From Candidatus Obscuribacterales bacterium (GTDB lineage: Bacteria > Cyanobacteriota > Vampirovibrionia > Obscuribacterales > Obscuribacteraceae): a stretch of 64,000 bases of DNA. The notes beneath the pieces are model-generated. The model was not told where the DNA came from. It saw only the letters and a program-made list of their open reading frames with translations, and did no database searches. Both the position numbers and the translations under genes were made by a program. Where the stretch lies: the NCBI GenBank assembly GCA_020634035.1, contig JACKCM010000001.1, forward strand, positions 310,001-374,000, read 5' to 3'. Shown one piece after another: positions 16,785-25,124 of this stretch. Each line of letters opens with the position of its first letter. Positions within the stretch are counted from its first letter, which is position 1.

Positions 16785-17474
16785 ATGAAAACGAATGGAA
16801 GCGTATCCTTCGATGGTCTGAAACTGGCCGTCGGTGCAGCCGCCATCGCGATCTGCTTCAAGCTGATCGACAGCGCCCTGGGCATCGTGCCGGCACTGAT
16901 CATGGTGGCGACCATCGCTGCCCTGATTCCTCTCACCATCGAGAGGCGTCGCCTGATCCGCATCGCCTACAACCGAGCCAGGACCCTCGCCTATATCCAG
17001 AAACTGAAGGAGTCTGCCACGACACACCGAGAATGGTATCCCAACCATCTCACGGTGGCAGAGATGAAAGCGCGATTCTCCTGGGCACAGGAAAAAGCGC
17101 TGGCTCTTCATCAGGAGCTGGTCAAGCGAGCCGGCTATCTGGACGAATGCGAGGACAGGGGCATCAAACCGCTGCCCGGTGCCGACTGGCAGGACCTGAT
17201 GCGCCTTGCAATCCGGATCGAAAACGACCTGGAAGGCGCTGCCTGGTGCTGCGAAGAAGGGGTCAAAGCCAGCGCCGGTCTGCTCGACCCGCACTGGAGC
17301 CTCGACTTCACCATCCATACCGGCGTCTACGAAGAACCGGTCGTGGAGGTAGCTCCTCCGCGGGTCATCGTCCCGATGACCGAGTTCGAGCATATGCGCC
17401 AGCGTCGCAAACTGACGCGCATGCCCGGCAAGCTCATCCCGTTCTCCCACCAGGAGGCGGATGGAACCGGCTGA
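16785..17474 (+). CDS. membrane-anchored protein, unknown
   Basis: 229 aa. Two hydrophobic segments (about 9-27 and 31-50) are followed by a basic connector (ERRRLIRIAYNRAR) and a helical, probably cytoplasmic domain of about 170 residues containing WYPNHLTVAEMKARFSWAQEKALALHQE. SD AGAAGGA precedes the ATG. It lies 15 bp after gene 16494 and 69 bp before gene 17544. No recognised family. Confidence 0.7.
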   Translation: MKTNGSVSFDGLKLAVGAAAIAICFKLIDSALGIVPALIMVATIAALIPLTIERRRLIRIAYNRARTLAYIQKLKESATTHREWYPNHLTVAEMKARFSWAQEKALALHQELVKRAGYLDECEDRGIKPLPGADWQDLMRLAIRIENDLEGAAWCCEEGVKASAGLLDPHWSLDFTIHTGVYEEPVVEVAPPRVIVPMTEFEHMRQRRKLTRMPGKLIPFSHQEADGTG

Positions 17475-17488
17475 CGGCAACAGCTTCT

Positions 17489-17527
17489 GAGGCTGTCCGT
17501 CAGACCAAAATCTGAACTGACAGCCTC
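17489..17527 (+). promoter_or_regulatory. intergenic hairpin directly before the SD of gene 17544
   Basis: GAGGCTGTC/GACAGCCTC (17489-17497 / 17519-17527) encloses TCAG/CTGA (17500-17503 / 17512-17515). The SD AGGAGG begins about 3 nt later. Confidence 0.6.
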
Positions 17528-17543
17528 GAAGGAGGATTCAACC

Positions 17544-17882
17544 ATGAGTATCATCCAGATAATTCCTCTGCTGCTGCTTGCCGCAGTGGTGGTGGTCAAC
17601 CTCGTCACCCTGGCGCTCTGGTATCTTCTCTACCAACTGGTCCTTTCCTCGGACCCGCTGATTGGAGAGGAGACGGGCGCCATCTATACCGGCTACCTCT
17701 TCGGTCAGCTCATGGCAGGCGGCATCTCGCCGACGAAGCGCATGAGCAGCCTCGGCACCCCGGACCGTGATCGGCTCATCCGCACGGTCAAAGGTTCTCA
17801 GGGCTACGCTCTGATCGCCGGAATCGCCAACCGCCTCAAGCACATTCCGCTCAACTTCGTGCTGATGTACAAGACGAGCTGA
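17544..17882 (+). CDS. small single-span membrane protein
   Basis: 112 aa. One long hydrophobic segment (about residues 4-35) is followed by a soluble tail with GYLFGQLMAGGISPTKRM and a basic helix. SD AAGGAGG is very good. It sits in the run of orphan small genes 16494-19243. Function not recognised. Confidence 0.65.
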   Translation: MSIIQIIPLLLLAAVVVVNLVTLALWYLLYQLVLSSDPLIGEETGAIYTGYLFGQLMAGGISPTKRMSSLGTPDRDRLIRTVKGSQGYALIAGIANRLKHIPLNFVLMYKTS

Positions 17883-17909
17883 CTGGCGGGAAGCGCATAA
17901 TCGGGCCGT

Positions 17910-17940
17910 CGGGGCAGAAGACGTTCTCTTCTGTCCTGAT
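17910..17940 (+). promoter_or_regulatory. intergenic hairpin before gene 17972
   Basis: TCGGG-G-CAGAAGA (17910-17922) pairs with TCTTCTG-T-CCTGA (17928-17940), loop CGTTC. A short pyrimidine run follows (TATCTTTTCTC), so it could also act as a weak terminator. Confidence 0.55.
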
Positions 17941-17971
17941 ATCTTTTCTCGAAACTTAGGAAAGGAAAACC

Positions 17972-18487
17972 ATGTTTCTTTCTCTGGAACTTCCCGGCGG
18001 TGACAAGGGCGTCAGCATCTTCGTTCGGGATCTGAAAGGCGAGAAGGACTACGAGCGCACCCGCTTCGAGCAGTCCTTCGACTTCGACAGCGACCGCGTC
18101 CGAGCCAACAGCGCCATCCGCAGGGCGAATGAGGCTCTGGGACAGGGCAATCACAAGGCTTTCGCCATGCTCTTCAATCAGTTCGACTGGCCGGCAATTA
18201 CCGGCTGGGAGTACTGGAGCGACAACTATCAGCTCATGCTCAAGCATGCTCTGGTGGTGGCGAAGACCCTCGACCTGCCGCTGCATATCGGCGCCGACAT
18301 CATGGATGCGGTCCTGGATGCGGCGCTCGACCTGGGCATGCAAGTCGACTTCTCCGTGGCAAAACCGGTGGAGCAGCCCGACAGCCTCGAGTTCGAGTAC
18401 ACCAACAGGGACCTGGTCGCCGGCAAGTACTTCTTGCTCGAAGTCTCCGTCTACCCGACGGACCTGCCCGAGGTGGAAGCTCTCTGA
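17972..18487 (+). CDS. soluble protein, unknown
   Basis: 171 aa, with no signal or membrane segment. SD AGGAAAGGA precedes the ATG. It opens with strand-like FLSLELPGG and GVSIFVRDL, has a central helical stretch (AIRRANEALGQGNHKAFAMLFNQFDW) and ends with a strand-rich region (KYFLLEVSVYPTDLPEV). Its stop codon is next to the first arm of a hairpin. No family recognised. Confidence 0.65.
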   Translation: MFLSLELPGGDKGVSIFVRDLKGEKDYERTRFEQSFDFDSDRVRANSAIRRANEALGQGNHKAFAMLFNQFDWPAITGWEYWSDNYQLMLKHALVVAKTLDLPLHIGADIMDAVLDAALDLGMQVDFSVAKPVEQPDSLEFEYTNRDLVAGKYFLLEVSVYPTDLPEVEAL

Positions 18488-18533
18488 GCGACACCTATCT
18501 GTTAGCAGAGCGGCACCAAGAACGGTGTCGCTC
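18486..18533 (+). promoter_or_regulatory. hairpin overlapping the stop of gene 17972
   Basis: GAGCGACACC (18486-18495) and GGTGTCGCTC (18524-18533), 10 bp perfect. The left arm includes part of the TGA stop. No T-tract. Confidence 0.55.
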
Positions 18534-18613
18534 TTCGCAACTAAACGTGCCGATGAATTCCAACCAGGAGGTTCAAGAACGCACACTACACTTTGATTCG
18601 AAAGGACTTTCAA

Positions 18614-19243
18614 ATGGCCGATTTCACAGAAAATCTTTGTGTCGAGACCGACGGCTCCGGTGAAGACTGGGCCCGTATCTATGAGGGCATGCTCTCGGAG
18701 GACGAAATCTTCCCGGTCGAAGGCTACCGGGTCGAATTCGCCGACGGCGACGCCCGCATCTGGGAGACGGAACAGGACGGAGAGACCATCTGTTTCTCTA
18801 TCGTCGATGTCATCGACGAGCGTCATCTGCTCCTCGCCTATCTCGGCACCCGGGAGAACCTCCGCTCTCGCGGCATCGGCTCCCGCCACCTGGCAAAACT
18901 CCTGGATGTCCTCAAAAGGGAATATTCCGGGGTGGACGCAATCTTCGTCGACATCGAGGATGCGCGTCAGCCGGGCATCGACGAAGAGGACCGGGCGCAC
19001 AGACAAAAGCGCGAACGCTTCTGGCGCAAGGTCGGCGGACAGTTCTGGGAAGGCTCCCTTCTCGTGCCCGCCATGGATGGAAGCGACGAAGAGCCGACTC
19101 AGTCCAGGTTGCTCTGGTTCCAACTGGGCGACAAAACCGTCGACAACCCTCGGCTTACCGAAGCGATCAAGACGCTCTACGAGCACTATCGCGTGCCCGC
19201 AGACGACCCGGCCGTGAAAGCGAGCCTCGCTCAGATCGGCTGA
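18614..19243 (+). CDS. GNAT-family acetyltransferase
   Basis: 209 aa from the ATG at 18614, which has SD AAAGGA; an in-frame TTG at 18593 is possible but poorer. The acetyl-CoA loop is visible as YLGTRENLRSRGIGSRHLAKLL (motif A, R/Q-x-x-G-x-G at about residues 85-95), preceded by the strand HLLLAYLG and followed by the strand VDAIFVDIEDA. N-acetylation of a small molecule or protein is the family role; the acceptor is unknown. It stands among orphan genes and upstream of a CPBP protease. Confidence 0.8.
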   Translation: MADFTENLCVETDGSGEDWARIYEGMLSEDEIFPVEGYRVEFADGDARIWETEQDGETICFSIVDVIDERHLLLAYLGTRENLRSRGIGSRHLAKLLDVLKREYSGVDAIFVDIEDARQPGIDEEDRAHRQKRERFWRKVGGQFWEGSLLVPAMDGSDEEPTQSRLLWFQLGDKTVDNPRLTEAIKTLYEHYRVPADDPAVKASLAQIG

Positions 19244-19260
19244 CCGCTAATTGCCTACGA

Positions 19261-19290
19261 AATCGGGGGACGGAGCTTCCGCCCCCGATT
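19261..19290 (+). promoter_or_regulatory. intergenic hairpin before CPBP protease gene
   Basis: AATCGGGGG-A-CGG (19261-19273) pairs with CCG-CCCCCGATT (19279-19290), loop AGCTT, 12 bp with one bulge. No T-tract. Confidence 0.6.
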
Positions 19291-19308
19291 CTTCGAAGAA
19301 ATTTGAGC

Positions 19309-20154
19309 ATGACTTTCATATGGCAGTTGTGGCGAATGCGCCATAGCTCGCTCCAAGCCTTCAGAGAATTCTCTCTAGAACAAGGAAGGGAACTCCTCAT
19401 GCGTGTTATGAATTACGCAAACAAGTTCAAGGCACTTCAGTGGAAGCAACTCGCATATTCCTCTTTCTTCGAACAGGCGACTGTCTTCAGCCTTCTGATC
19501 ACTGTCTGCTTTCTCTTCGTACTCAAGGTTCAAGACAAATACGGCAACTTTGCGGAATTTGAACTCTTCGAATTCTGGCATACGAAAGGTCACTTCACAG
19601 CCTGGTTTGCCTCAATCTGGTTCATCTTCATATGGGCCGTTGTCGGTACGACTGCAGGTTGCCTGCGCTGCACCTACGACGAAGACTACAATCCTGAGGA
19701 AGCCTACATAGAGAACTTGCTCTCAAGCTTGCGGTCCGGAATATTTGAAGAAGCCCTCTTCAGGTGGTCTGGATTTTTGCTTGCGATCACTGTCGCGAAT
19801 CTCGCGAACAAAGCATCGATGGACCTGTACAACCATCCTCTGATCGAGAAGATTCAGCTTACAGTGCTGGGTCCGGCAACCAACTTCATGTCCTTCGATA
19901 CCATGCAAGATTATCTGGTCAATCCTGAGAACTGGACTATCGGTGCAGGCATCGTTTTGAGCAACGCCGTGTTTTTCTTTCTGCATCGGCAAAACGGAAT
20001 CCTCAACATGATAAACTCCTGGTTCATGGGATTGATCTTCTTCTTCCTGCTTCTTACCTATGGACTGATTGCGGCAATGGCTGTACATGTCGTTTTTAAC
20101 GCAGTCTGCAGCACTGTGGAATATGTCGTTGCTCTGGCTCGACTGAAATCGTAG
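19309..20154 (+). CDS. CPBP-family intramembrane protease (CAAX protease type)
   Basis: 281 aa from the ATG at 19309; an ATG at 19399 behind AAGGAAGGG is a real alternative and would give 251 aa. About six to seven membrane segments. The diagnostic motifs are present: EExxxR as GIFEEALFRW, an FxxxH-like VFFFLH and a C-terminal HVVFN. These are the glutamate, histidine and asparagine residues of ABI/CPBP proteases. Possible roles are peptide maturation or membrane quality control. It is closed by the strong terminator at 20246. Confidence 0.85.
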   Translation: MTFIWQLWRMRHSSLQAFREFSLEQGRELLMRVMNYANKFKALQWKQLAYSSFFEQATVFSLLITVCFLFVLKVQDKYGNFAEFELFEFWHTKGHFTAWFASIWFIFIWAVVGTTAGCLRCTYDEDYNPEEAYIENLLSSLRSGIFEEALFRWSGFLLAITVANLANKASMDLYNHPLIEKIQLTVLGPATNFMSFDTMQDYLVNPENWTIGAGIVLSNAVFFFLHRQNGILNMINSWFMGLIFFFLLLTYGLIAAMAVHVVFNAVCSTVEYVVALARLKS

Positions 20155-20245
20155 ACGATGCACTGAGCACTCTGGTGTTCAGTGCATCGCCTATGGTTCA
20201 GAGAACGGCGATAACAAAAATATATCGACACGGCATTCAAACTGG

Positions 20246-20290
20246 GCCGGTTCGCTTCCCTGTGGGGAGTAAACCGGCTTTTCTTTTTTT
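20246..20290 (+). terminator. terminator of CPBP gene
   Basis: GCCGGTT (20246-20252) and AACCGGC (20272-20278), with an inner TCCC/GGGA pairing, then TTTTCTTTTTTTT. Confidence 0.9.
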
Positions 20291-20299
20291 TGCCTATTC

Positions 20300-20314
20300 A
20301 CTACTGCATATAGT
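20300..20314. repeat. terminator-associated AT palindrome, copy 5
   Basis: ACTACTGCATATAGT, 10 bp past the T-tract at 20290; one left-arm mismatch. Confidence 0.65.
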
Positions 20315-20446
20315 TTATTAACAAGACCGTAATTATTCACGGGAGTGACACTAATCTAATTTTCAAAAAGCACAAAAGCCCTGTCATTTGGCTCAGAATC
20401 TGAATTCACCACAAACCAGATATCAGCAAAGAACGAGGCTTTTGAT

Positions 20447-21877
20447 TTGACACAGTGTAAAACAGCAGGTGCAACAGAACAAGGCCAAATGACCCTGGAT
20501 TTAGGGGTCGGGAAGTTAATTCGAGCAAACTTTGACGGTGGGCAGATCTCAAGCGACGGAGGACTGCTACTTCTTCGAAATGTCGATCAAGAGCTAGAGT
20601 TAACAGAAATGGCTCAGTACTGCTTTGGCGACCAGAGAAGACCAGATCTACTACGACACCCCATACTGAACTTACTGCGCCAGAGAATCTACGGAATCGC
20701 TGCTGGCTACGAAGATTGCAACGATGCTGCCAGGCTCAAAAATGACAGCATGCACAAGCTATCGGTCGGAATCAAGCCAAACGATGAGGCTTCACTCGCA
20801 TCTCAACCCACACTCTCCCGCTGGGAGAACTCTGTAGACGAAGCTGGATTGGGAGCTTTGCAGAAACTCTTAGTCACCGCATTCATCAAGCAGGCAAAGA
20901 AACGACCAAAGGTTCTGAAACTTGCCATCGATACAACCTGCGATGAAGTCCATGGCTACCAGCAACTCTCTTTCTACAACGGCTTCTACGGAACCGCATG
21001 CTTCACGCCACTTTTCATTTTTACCGAAGATGGCTTTCCTCTGGCTGCTTTGCTGCGAGCAGGCAATGCTGGAAGGTACGATGGGACTTTGCGAATGCTG
21101 CAGCCTGTGGTCGATGAGCTTCGAAGACGCTGGCCCGGAATTCGAATAGAACTCACTGCAGATGCCGCATTTGCAGCTCCCGATATCTACAACTATTGCG
21201 AGCAAAACCACATCACCTACTACATTGCCATTGCCGGAAACACTGCCCTGAAAAGCAAATCAAAGCAATTTGTTCAATCTGTAGAGAACCTGTACAACGA
21301 GTGTTCCCAGCTTGAACCTGAAAACGCCCTGACCTGGCGCCAGAACGAGGAACGCAAACGGTTCGAGACGAAAGAGCAGGGACGCATGCAAGAGAATTTC
21401 GAAGCCGAGCAAGTCTACATCCGCAATTACACAGAGTTTCCATACCAGGCGAAAGAGTGGCCCCATGCACGCAGAATTATCTGCAAAGTCGAACGCAATT
21501 CCGAAAAAGCTGATATCCGCTACGTTGTAACTAATTCGAGCAGAAACAGACCTGCAAAAATCTACGAGAAATACTGTCAGCGGGCTCAATGCGAAAACTG
21601 GATCAAAGATCTCAAAAACTATCTGCGTTGTGATCGCACTAGCTGCCAGGAATTCAAAGCAAATCAGCTTCGTCTTTTGCTGCATACCTTCGCCTACATT
21701 CTTCTCTGGAAGCTGAAAATGAAAGCAGGGCTCAAAAATTCGACCATCGAAACTGTCCGTCTCCAGCTAATTAAAGTGGGTGTTCTCGTAACCGAGTCGG
21801 TTCGGCGAATCTCCCTCAAGCTCTCGTCAAATCATCCCTGGCAAGAAGAGTTTCGCAGAGCCTGGGGAACAGGGTAA
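20447..21877 (+). CDS. IS1380-family DDE transposase
   Basis: 476 aa, full length, from TTG with GAGG upstream. Family marks: the N-terminal FDGGQISSDGGLLLL block, the first catalytic Asp in LAIDTTCDEVHG, the second in ELTADAAFAAP and the Glu in QCENWIKDLKNYLRCD with the following helix. No frameshift or internal stop, so it may be active. The start region can fold with GGCTTTTG, a common way for IS elements to limit translation from read-in transcripts (inference). Confidence 0.92.
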   Translation: MTQCKTAGATEQGQMTLDLGVGKLIRANFDGGQISSDGGLLLLRNVDQELELTEMAQYCFGDQRRPDLLRHPILNLLRQRIYGIAAGYEDCNDAARLKNDSMHKLSVGIKPNDEASLASQPTLSRWENSVDEAGLGALQKLLVTAFIKQAKKRPKVLKLAIDTTCDEVHGYQQLSFYNGFYGTACFTPLFIFTEDGFPLAALLRAGNAGRYDGTLRMLQPVVDELRRRWPGIRIELTADAAFAAPDIYNYCEQNHITYYIAIAGNTALKSKSKQFVQSVENLYNECSQLEPENALTWRQNEERKRFETKEQGRMQENFEAEQVYIRNYTEFPYQAKEWPHARRIICKVERNSEKADIRYVVTNSSRNRPAKIYEKYCQRAQCENWIKDLKNYLRCDRTSCQEFKANQLRLLLHTFAYILLWKLKMKAGLKNSTIETVRLQLIKVGVLVTESVRRISLKLSSNHPWQEEFRRAWGTG

Positions 21878-21939
21878 AACCAGCCTGGACAGAACAATCC
21901 AAACTCACTCGCCTCTTTCAAAGGCTGGTTTTACCCTGT
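21869..21939. repeat. 18-bp inverted repeat spanning the transposase stop
   Basis: 21869-21886 (ACAGGGTAAAACCAGCCT) is the exact reverse complement of 21922-21939. The TAA stop at 21875 lies in the left arm. No T-tract follows. Confidence 0.8.
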
Positions 21940-22050
21940 CTAGATTTCCTATTCTCGGTGTTTTTCACCGATACTCCTCTGTAATTTGCTCTAGAAAAAG
22001 TCCGAAAAGACTAAAAGACCTTTTGATTTCGACTTCGCTGCCGCTTGGAT

Positions 22051-22067
22051 ACTATATGTATGAATAG
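22051..22067. repeat. terminator-associated AT palindrome, copy 6
   Basis: ACTATATGTATGAATAG, arms ACTAT/ATAG with a longer spacer. It lies 7 bp beyond the T-tract of the minus-strand terminator, between the IS and the convergent transporter gene. Confidence 0.5.
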
Positions 22068-22073
22068 AGCAGG

Positions 22074-22121
22074 AAGAGAAAAGAAGAACCGAGAAAGGAC
22101 AATGTCCAATCCCGGTTCTTC
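22074..22121 (-). terminator. terminator of nucleoside transporter gene
   Basis: GAAGAACCG (22083-22091) and CGGTTCTTC (22113-22121). On the minus strand the stem is followed by TTCTTTTCTCTT. Confidence 0.8.
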
Positions 22122-22199
22122 GAAAAATTACTGTTCATCGCGAACCTTCGCAGGCCGAGATTCAGGTTGCACGCAACCGGAATCCAAGACAGCAGTCGC

Positions 22200-23411
22200 T
22201 TAGAACAGAATGCCGGCCACAGCAGCGGTCAGCCAGGTAGCCATATTGGCGGCAACCAGAGCCTTGAAACCGATGCGGGCGATTTCTCCACGACGCTCCG
22301 GTGCCATGGCTGAGAGACCGCCGATGTTGATGGCGATGCTGCTCAGATTGGCGAAGCCGCAAAGCGCGATCGTGGCAATCAGCTGGGTCTTGGGGGTGAG
22401 AGTTCCGTTCTGGATATGGTTAGCGAGATCGCCATAAGAGACGAACTCATTCACGATAATCTCGGTGGCCATCATTCGACCGACCTCGAAACACTCGTTC
22501 GCCGGAACTCCCATCAGGAATGCCACCGGTGTCATGAAGACCCCGAATATATCCTGAATCTGGAAGCTCAGACCGAAGACCGAAAGACCTGCACCGAGCA
22601 CCGAATTGGCGAATGCGATGAATGCCACCGCTGCCAGCACCATGATCATGACATTGGCAGCCACTTTGCCGCCTTCCTGCACACCGTGAGCGAAAGCATC
22701 GAAGACGTTTTCGCCCTGCTTTTCGATGTTCAGGCTGACCTGATTCATGACCGCTTGCTTGTCGGTCTCGGGCACCATCATCTTGGCGATAACAATGCCG
22801 GCGGGAGCCGACATCACGCTCGCTGCAATCAGATAGATGGCGTTCATGCCCATGGCGGTGTAAGCCACCAGAACCGTACCGGCGATAGTCGCCATATTGA
22901 CGGTCATGGCGCAGAAGAGCTCGGACGAAGTGAGCTTGCTCATGTAGGGCTTGATCAAAAACTGACTCTCCACCTGCCCGACGAAAATAGACGAGGCAGA
23001 GGACAGAGCTTCAGCTCCTGAAACACCCATGGTGCGTTGCATCACCCAGGCCAGGGCTTTGACCACGACCTGCATGATACCGAAGTAGTAGGCAAGTGAG
23101 CTGAGCGCGCTCATAAAGATAATTGAGGAACCGACCGCGATCAGGAAGACGAATCTCCCTTTGGCCAGGTCCTCCCCGAATACGAAAGCCGCTCCCTCTT
23201 TCGAGAAATCGAGCAGGCTCTTGATGCCTTCGCCCATCAAGGCGAAAAGATCGGTGAATCCGGGAAGCTTGAGAATCATCAAGGCAAGCACGAGCTGGCC
23301 GCCAAGTCCGACAAGAACCAGACGCCAGCTGATCGCTTTCCGGTTATTCGAGAGGGCGAAAGCCGTTCCCAGAATAGCCAGAATGCCGATAACTCCGATA
23401 AGATTCGACAT
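22200..23411 (-). CDS. concentrative nucleoside transporter (NupC/CNT family)
   Basis: 403 aa from the ATG at 23411 behind TAGGAG; the frame continues upstream to 23546 but that part lacks membrane character. About ten hydrophobic segments and re-entrant loops. CNT motifs: GQVESQFLIKPYM (the GQ-E motif), GVPANECFEVGRMMATEIIVNEFVSY and the C-terminal GFANLSSIAINIGGL. Cation-coupled nucleoside uptake is the family role. It is downstream of, and in the same direction as, the aminopeptidase and M16 genes but separated by two terminators. Confidence 0.9.
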   Translation of the reverse strand: MSNLIGVIGILAILGTAFALSNNRKAISWRLVLVGLGGQLVLALMILKLPGFTDLFALMGEGIKSLLDFSKEGAAFVFGEDLAKGRFVFLIAVGSSIIFMSALSSLAYYFGIMQVVVKALAWVMQRTMGVSGAEALSSASSIFVGQVESQFLIKPYMSKLTSSELFCAMTVNMATIAGTVLVAYTAMGMNAIYLIAASVMSAPAGIVIAKMMVPETDKQAVMNQVSLNIEKQGENVFDAFAHGVQEGGKVAANVMIMVLAAVAFIAFANSVLGAGLSVFGLSFQIQDIFGVFMTPVAFLMGVPANECFEVGRMMATEIIVNEFVSYGDLANHIQNGTLTPKTQLIATIALCGFANLSSIAINIGGLSAMAPERRGEIARIGFKALVAANMATWLTAAVAGILF

Positions 23412-23479
23412 AGAAAATCTCCTAGCTTTATGCCCAAGAAGAGTTAAACGCGCGCGAACCGCACGCTCTTGAGCCAGGT

Positions 23480-23512
23480 TAATAAAAGCAGGCACCACCA
23501 TTGATGCCTGCT
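23480..23512 (-). terminator. hairpin with T-tract in the transporter leader
   Basis: GCAGGCA (23489-23495) and TGCCTGC (23506-23512); on the minus strand TTTTATTAA follows. It lies about 70 bp upstream of the transporter start, beyond a first terminator at 23555. It may be a second terminator or an attenuator of the transporter mRNA. Confidence 0.6.
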
Positions 23513-23544
23513 TTCCACCTCCTGCCCGGTCTGACTTAGAGGGC

Positions 23545-23583
23545 AAGAAGAAAGGGAAGCGGGTCTTTTAGACTCGCTTCCCC
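23545..23583 (-). terminator. terminator of Xaa-Pro aminopeptidase gene
   Basis: GGGAAGCGGGTC (23555-23566) and GACTCGCTTCCC (23572-23583), 12 bp with one mismatch, loop TTTTA; minus strand then reads CTTTCTTCTT. Confidence 0.8.
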
Positions 23584-23611
23584 AGAAATTCCGAATTCAG
23601 AAACTCAGCGG

Positions 23612-24988
23612 TTACTCTTTAATCCACCGAGCTTGTGCTTCGGCCATGAGCTTCTCGATCTCGGCTGCCTTCTTGGGCACCGAGGCGGTAAGCACTTCAC
23701 AGCCGTCTTCGGTAATAACGACGTCATCTTCGATGCGAATGCCGATGCCGCGATATTGAGCCGGCACGGTCTCGTCGTCGAAGTCGAAGTAAAGACCGGG
23801 CTCCACTGTGAACACCATGCCAGGCGCCAGAGGTTCGTCCCTCGAACTGCGGTCATGAGGCACATCATGCACATCGAGACCGAGCCAGTGGCTGGTCCCG
23901 TGCATGAAGAAACGCCTCAGATGAGCCATCGAATCAAGGGTTCCCTCTTTCTTGGCCTGGGCAAGGGTCTTGCGAGCACCGGACTTGTTCTTCATCGACT
24001 CGGGCAAGATACCGAGCTCGACCAGTCCACGACGCATGCGATTGGCAGCGATTTCATGGATCTGATTGAGGGTCTTGCCGGGCTTAGCGGCCTTGATGGC
24101 AGCCTCCTGGGCAGCCAACACCAGATTGTAGATCTCGAGTTGAGCATCGCTGAACTTTCCGTTGACCGGAAAGGTTCTGGTGATATCGGCCGCATAGCCG
24201 AGATACTCGCTGCCGGCGTCGATCAGTACCAGATCGCCATCCTGTAGGACATCACCGTTGGTGATGTAGTGGAGGATGGTGGCATTCTTGCCGCCACCGA
24301 CAATGGTACCGTAAGCCGGCGCCCGGCAACCGTTGAAAGCGAAGACCGCTTCCAGGGTCGCCTGAAGCTGGTATTCATGCATACCCGGCTGACAGAGACT
24401 CATGGCCTCCACATGGGCCGCCGCCGAAACCTCAGCCGAGTAGCGCATCACGTCGAGCTCACGCTCGGACTTGATCTGACGCATCTCAGAGAGAATTTCG
24501 GTGGGGTCATGCAAAGCCACGGTGTTCTCACGCCATACCTTCTCGAAACGAGCGTCGAAGGCCGGGTTGATGCCGTACTTGTAATAGACATTCTCGCAGC
24601 GACCGAGGATGTCCTCGATCACGCTCTCGAACTCGGTGTTTTCGTATGCAACGCTCACACCATAGTTCTCGACCGCGCCTTCGATGCCTTCTCGGATACC
24701 GGTCCACTTTTCGGCAGACTTGTCCTTCTTGCGAACAATCAGGACGCTCTGGGGATAGCCCCGGAGATTGGTAATCACGAGCACACTTTCGGGCTCGGGG
24801 AAGTCGCTCAGATACATGAAGTCGGACGACTGCCGGAACGGAAATTCCGTATCGTTGCTGCGCACCCGTTCGGGATTGCTAACGATAATCGCTGCGCTGT
24901 TCGGATGAAGAGCGGCAGCAAATTCGCCGCGTCGCCGGCTGAAATCGCTATTGCGAAAGCTTGTCGCTTTTCTCTTCGTTTTATTCAT
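23612..24988 (-). CDS. pepP: Xaa-Pro aminopeptidase (M24B)
   Basis: 458 aa. The N-terminal AMP_N domain has the SNDTEFPFRQSSDFMYLSDF signature. The pita-bread catalytic domain carries the five metal ligands: Asp in LIDAGSEYLGYAADITRTFP (two Asp), His in HGTSHWLGLDVHD, Glu in VEPGLY and Glu in IRIEDDVVI. It removes N-terminal residues before proline using two Mn2+ or Co2+ ions, in the cytoplasm. SD GGAGG precedes the ATG. It lies between two other peptidase genes and the nucleoside transporter, suggesting nutrient scavenging (inference). Confidence 0.92.
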   Translation of the reverse strand: MNKTKRKATSFRNSDFSRRRGEFAAALHPNSAAIIVSNPERVRSNDTEFPFRQSSDFMYLSDFPEPESVLVITNLRGYPQSVLIVRKKDKSAEKWTGIREGIEGAVENYGVSVAYENTEFESVIEDILGRCENVYYKYGINPAFDARFEKVWRENTVALHDPTEILSEMRQIKSERELDVMRYSAEVSAAAHVEAMSLCQPGMHEYQLQATLEAVFAFNGCRAPAYGTIVGGGKNATILHYITNGDVLQDGDLVLIDAGSEYLGYAADITRTFPVNGKFSDAQLEIYNLVLAAQEAAIKAAKPGKTLNQIHEIAANRMRRGLVELGILPESMKNKSGARKTLAQAKKEGTLDSMAHLRRFFMHGTSHWLGLDVHDVPHDRSSRDEPLAPGMVFTVEPGLYFDFDDETVPAQYRGIGIRIEDDVVITEDGCEVLTASVPKKAAEIEKLMAEAQARWIKE

Positions 24989-25062
24989 GAACTACCTCCG
25001 AGGGTAGATTAAACCACAAATCTTACCGCCTGGAGCGGCAAGATTCCGGTTGCAGCAATGTC

Positions 25063-25105
25063 TTAGAAAAGTGAGCAACCGGGATAGCGAACTACCCCGG
25101 CTGCT
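25063..25105 (-). terminator. terminator of M16 peptidase gene
   Basis: AGCAACCGGGATAG (25074-25087) and CTACCCCGGCTGCT (25092-25105), a 14-bp stem with two imperfect pairs and loop CGAA; minus strand continues CACTTTTCT. Confidence 0.7.
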
Positions 25106-25124
25106 CTCAAACATACGCCTTACG

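Larger units (their letters stand above)
20373..21939 (+). mobile_element. IS1380-family insertion sequence (approximate limits)
   Basis: Limits are set by inverted repeats next to the transposase gene, not by proven IS ends. On the left CAAAAGCC/GGCTTTTG (20373-20380 / 20437-20444) forms a hairpin that covers the SD of the transposase. On the right an 18-bp repeat (21869-21886 / 21922-21939) includes its stop codon. CCCTGTC occurs in direct orientation near both ends (20379 and 21934). The element lies between two transcription-unit ends, so it interrupts no gene. Terminal inverted repeats and the target duplication were not resolved. Confidence 0.6.

Noticed and set aside
20379..21940. CCCTGTC direct repeats as target-site duplication of the IS
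   Set aside because: They are 7 bp, inside or next to the hairpins, and IS1380 elements normally make shorter duplications; kept only as a note.
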